Both the position numbers and the translations under genes were made by a program. The notes under the pieces were generated by a model that searched no databases, was not told the origin of the DNA, and saw only the letters and a list, made by a program, of their open reading frames with translations. Below, piece by piece: positions 6,031 through 8,619 of a stretch of DNA of 8,619 bases (position 1 is the first letter of the stretch; each line of letters opens with the position of its first letter). The stretch is taken from NCBI GenBank assembly GCA_030620255.1, contig JAUXFB010000033.1:1-8619 (forward strand), written 5' to 3'. The stretch is from Candidatus Aminicenantota bacterium. Its GTDB lineage: Bacteria; Acidobacteriota; Aminicenantia; UBA2199.

Positions 6031-7737
6031 ATGAGTAATATTAAAAGGATATCTTTAGTTTTTGGATTATTTATGCTGAGCTTTCTGTTTATATCAGCAA
6101 ATCTTTTTTCATCTGATGAATCAATTTATGGTCATATCTCATATGTTGATGGAGATGTAAAAATAATAAGAGGTGATAATAGGCAGGACAAAGCGATTGT
6201 TAACCTGCCAGTTGCTCCTGGAGATAGTATTGTTACCGGAAAAAAAAGCCGCTGTGAGTTGCAGTTTGATAATGGGACAATTATGCGTATTGACAAGAAT
6301 TCTATGTTAGAATTAACTACTATTCTGGCTAAAACATTAACATCAAAATGGAAAGTTACAACACTTAATCTGATTAAGGGCCAGATATATTCAATGAGTA
6401 ATTCTTATAATTTTGAAATGTTCCAGATCATTACCCCAAATGCTGCAATAAATCTAAAAAAAAGCTCAACTTCTATTATTCGTATCTTAGAAGATGGAGG
6501 CACATATCTTTTTTCTAATAGGGGAAAATTTGATGTTTTATATGGTATGAATGTTCAATCTATGAAGAAGGAGACAGTTAAACCTAAACAAGGTTATATT
6601 ATTACAGCAGATTATAGACTCGTTCCTAATAAGAAACAGAATATAGAATTTTTGTTATGGAATGAGCATATAAACAAAAATTTTAAAGAGCTTCATTATG
6701 GCGTCAATAAAGTACCAAAACCTATTTACCGTTATAATAAAGCCATTATTGATTGGGCAGAAAAATGGTCATCACGTTATGGTGAATGGATATATAATGA
6801 TGTTTTTGGCTATGTATGGAAACCCTATGATGAAACCTTTAAATTTAACAGACCCTTTTTTGGTGCTGAGTATGTTAAAATCGGGAATGAATTGTTCGCA
6901 GTTCCCTCTCAGCCATGGGGATGGGTGCCTATTCATCTTGGAACCTGGGTGTTTTTGAATAAATATGGATGGACATGGATCCCGGGTAATGCATTTTCAA
7001 AAGGAATTGGCTTGGACAGATGGATTGGAAGTGCTGAATTCGGCACAGATTCTATATATGGGCTAGGGTTCTCTCCATTTAATAGTTTGAATGTCTGGGG
7101 CTCTTACTATTTACCAACTTTATCATACTGGATGAATGAGGTATATGGTGGTTACGATCTTTACTATACTTATCGACACTATGGAAAAAAAAGATGGTCA
7201 AAAGCTTTTTATAAAAAATATAATATATCCTTGAAAAAACCTTGTTTTAACGATGTTCCAAAAGGTGTTATACATTTAATTGAAAAGATGAATAAAACAT
7301 ATGTAAAATATCTAAAAAGAAATATTGGAAAAACAGCTAAGCCTATAATTAACCCAAAAAAGGTGTACAATGCATTTGTGTACTCACAAAGAAAAATTGT
7401 TATGCCTGGTGTATTGATCTATAAAAAAGGATTAAAGAGTAAGGGTTATCTAAAGGGGTTCAGGGATTGGAATCCTGATAAAAGATGGGCTATTAGTAGA
7501 AATCTCTCTGTTTTTTATTCAAGTAAGACAAATGAAGTTGTATGCCCTAAACTTAAAATTTCTTCCAGCAGGCTTACAGCAAAGCAGAGGAGTGCTCTTA
7601 GAAATGGTAGAATGGGTGATATAGGAAATGGTAAATATCATTACAGATCTAGTTATAATTATGGAGGAGGTGGAAGTTCTTCCAGTTCATCTAATCATAA
7701 TACTGGAAGTTCAGGTACATGTAAAGAGAAGGAATAA
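6031..7737 (+). CDS. Secreted FecR-domain protein with W/G-rich DUF6600-like region
   Basis: This is a 568-residue exported protein. A signal peptide covers roughly residues 1-27 (basic start, hydrophobic core 9-24, then LFSSDE). A FecR-type beta-rich domain follows at about 33-200: YVDGDVKIIRG, PVAPGDSIVTGKKSRCELQFDNGTIMRID, then ITPNAAINLKKSSTSIIRI. Residues about 248-320 carry short W/G motifs, including YGEWIYNDVFGYVWKPY and PWGWVPIHLGTWVF, then YGWTWIPG, resembling the DUF6600 family often found after FecR domains. The region 330-540 is Tyr/Lys-rich and unrecognised. The C-terminus is a Gly/Ser-rich tail ending GTCKEKE. Unlike classical FecR there is no cytoplasmic anti-sigma segment and no ECF sigma gene alongside, so a structural or ligand-binding envelope role is more likely than signalling. 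GGAGG lies five bases before the ATG. Expression probably depends on the sigma-54 promoter just upstream. Confidence 0.85.
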   Translation: MSNIKRISLVFGLFMLSFLFISANLFSSDESIYGHISYVDGDVKIIRGDNRQDKAIVNLPVAPGDSIVTGKKSRCELQFDNGTIMRIDKNSMLELTTILAKTLTSKWKVTTLNLIKGQIYSMSNSYNFEMFQIITPNAAINLKKSSTSIIRILEDGGTYLFSNRGKFDVLYGMNVQSMKKETVKPKQGYIITADYRLVPNKKQNIEFLLWNEHINKNFKELHYGVNKVPKPIYRYNKAIIDWAEKWSSRYGEWIYNDVFGYVWKPYDETFKFNRPFFGAEYVKIGNELFAVPSQPWGWVPIHLGTWVFLNKYGWTWIPGNAFSKGIGLDRWIGSAEFGTDSIYGLGFSPFNSLNVWGSYYLPTLSYWMNEVYGGYDLYYTYRHYGKKRWSKAFYKKYNISLKKPCFNDVPKGVIHLIEKMNKTYVKYLKRNIGKTAKPIINPKKVYNAFVYSQRKIVMPGVLIYKKGLKSKGYLKGFRDWNPDKRWAISRNLSVFYSSKTNEVVCPKLKISSSRLTAKQRSALRNGRMGDIGNGKYHYRSSYNYGGGGSSSSSSNHNTGSSGTCKEKE

Positions 7738-7750
7738 TGAATTTAAAAAT

Positions 7751-7754
7751 GGAG
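7751..7754 (+). promoter_or_regulatory. Ribosome binding site supporting the TTG start at 7762
   Basis: GGAG lies seven bases before TTG, in the 24-base gap after the FecR-domain gene. The TTG is followed directly by FKKVFFIVLV, a normal signal-peptide start, and no in-frame ATG occurs before residue 71. Confidence 0.75.
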
Positions 7755-7761
7755 ATTTATC

Positions 7762-8610
7762 TTGTTTAAAAAGGTTTTTTTTATTGTTTTGGTTGGTATT
7801 TTTTTGTTCTTTTTTACAGGTTCAAAATTACTGATATCAGGAGATTTTGTTTTTTTTATTAAAGGGGGATTAGTAGGAGGGCAAAAAGCGCTTCCAACTA
7901 ATTATGGATGGGTTTGGAATACAGATTATGTTGATGTTAATGAATATGGAGCAATAACCCCGGACAGTTCTATGGGTATTAGTATATCTGCAGGTTTGTC
8001 ATACTTTTTTTCTCCGAGCTTTGGTATTTCAACTTCAATAAATTACATTAAACAGAATGTTAATTTAGATTCAGATTATAATTTTTCATGGACATGGTAT
8101 GACGCGGAGAATAACTTCAGGGAAAGAGGCTGGTATAATTCTGGAAATATATCAGCAGTTCCAATCACACTTGATCTTGTTTACAAAACAATAATTAATA
8201 GAAATTCTTCGGTTTGTTTTTATGTAGGAATTGCAGCTTTTTTATCCAAAGTTAATTTGGCTTCTCATGTTGGGTATGGGGAAACTTTAGAAACAGACGA
8301 ATATTATTACATGGATTGGTATGATATTGATGTAAAAATTGAGCAGAGCGATACTATTTTGGGTGGAAATATTGGTGTTGAATTTGAAAGAAAGATTGGT
8401 TTAAATCATGATTTTTTAGCTGGAATTCAATATTTTTATGCACCTTCAAAAAAGTATAGATGGGAACCTGTTCCACAACCAGTATATGAAGGTGAGGAGG
8501 AACAGCTTTACAGAGAAAGTGTTCCTGACATTCATGTTGATGGAGATATTCTGTCAGAAATAAATTTTTCTTTTTATAGAGTGTATATTGGAATAAAAAT
8601 TCATATATAG
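7762..8610 (+). CDS. Probable outer-membrane beta-barrel protein
   Basis: This is a 282-residue protein starting at TTG. The signal peptide is FKK followed by a long hydrophobic run (about 5-25), with possible cleavage after ISG at 25-27. The mature part alternates hydrophobic and polar residues in strand-like segments: FVFFIKGGLVGG (29-40), MGISISAGLSYFF (71-83), FGISTSINYI (87-96), AVPITLDLVYKTI (132-144), VCFYVGIAAFLSKV (151-164), ILGGNIGVEFERKI (199-212), DFLAGIQYFYA (217-227) and INFSFYRVYIGIKI (267-280). These are separated by acidic, Tyr/Trp-rich loops. This suits a small barrel of about eight strands, in the size class of OmpA/OmpW-like or PorT-like proteins, but no specific family is recognised. 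The last residue is Ile rather than the usual aromatic. The 24-base gap makes it the second gene of the FecR-domain operon. It is complete; the stop is TAG. Confidence 0.75.
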   Translation: MFKKVFFIVLVGIFLFFFTGSKLLISGDFVFFIKGGLVGGQKALPTNYGWVWNTDYVDVNEYGAITPDSSMGISISAGLSYFFSPSFGISTSINYIKQNVNLDSDYNFSWTWYDAENNFRERGWYNSGNISAVPITLDLVYKTIINRNSSVCFYVGIAAFLSKVNLASHVGYGETLETDEYYYMDWYDIDVKIEQSDTILGGNIGVEFERKIGLNHDFLAGIQYFYAPSKKYRWEPVPQPVYEGEEEQLYRESVPDIHVDGDILSEINFSFYRVYIGIKIHI

Positions 8611-8619
8611 TAAAAAGAG

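Noticed and set aside
6130..6630. Classical FecR anti-sigma/sensor protein
   Set aside because: The domain follows a signal peptide, there is no N-terminal cytoplasmic anti-sigma segment with a later membrane helix, and no ECF sigma or TonB receptor gene is adjacent.
6698..6958. Open plus-strand frame inside the FecR-domain gene
   Set aside because: It lies fully within a well-supported gene in another frame and has no good ribosome site or recognisable motif.
7628..7834. Open plus-strand frame bridging the FecR-domain and barrel genes
   Set aside because: It overlaps the Gly/Ser tail of one gene and the signal peptide of the next; both of those have better starts and coding logic.

Overview
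The window is AT-rich bacterial chromosome (about 30% G+C by eye) in two divergent blocks. The organism looks like a diderm: three genes in the right half encode exported proteins, one resembling an outer-membrane beta-barrel. It probably uses sigma-54, because a near-consensus -24/-12 promoter is present. The left half encodes a two-subunit P-protein (GcvPA/GcvPB) and the alpha chain of the alpha/beta type glycyl-tRNA synthetase. I cannot name a phylum; AT-rich anaerobic lineages such as spirochaetes or candidate phyla are only a guess.

Left block, minus strand (4533 down to 1): gcvT - gcvH - gcvPA - gcvPB - glyQ. This is a tight operon with short gaps or stop/start overlaps. The first four genes encode the T, H and split P proteins of the glycine cleavage system. 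The shared L protein (dihydrolipoamide dehydrogenase) is not in the window. The last gene, cut by the window edge, is the 5' part of glyQ. The operon therefore joins glycine breakdown to charging of glycine onto tRNA. I find no glycine riboswitch in the gcvT leader.

Divergent spacer (4534-4805): very AT-rich. It holds a consensus sigma-70 promoter facing right, a weaker candidate facing left whose -35 overlaps it, and some small repeats.

Right block, plus strand: a secreted TPR-repeat protein (4806-5807), then a 223-base spacer, then a pair of genes only 24 bases apart. The first of the pair is a secreted FecR-domain protein with a tryptophan/glycine-rich region resembling DUF6600. The second is a probable outer-membrane beta-barrel starting at TTG. 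The spacer contains two copies of an 18-bp TGTCCT-N6-AGGACA-type palindrome set 31 bp apart, followed by a sigma-54 promoter. This looks like a complete enhancer-dependent control region for the FecR/beta-barrel pair. It is the best candidate here for an undescribed system: an envelope module under an activator that is not encoded in the window.

No RNA genes, insertion sequences, CRISPR arrays or integration sites were seen.
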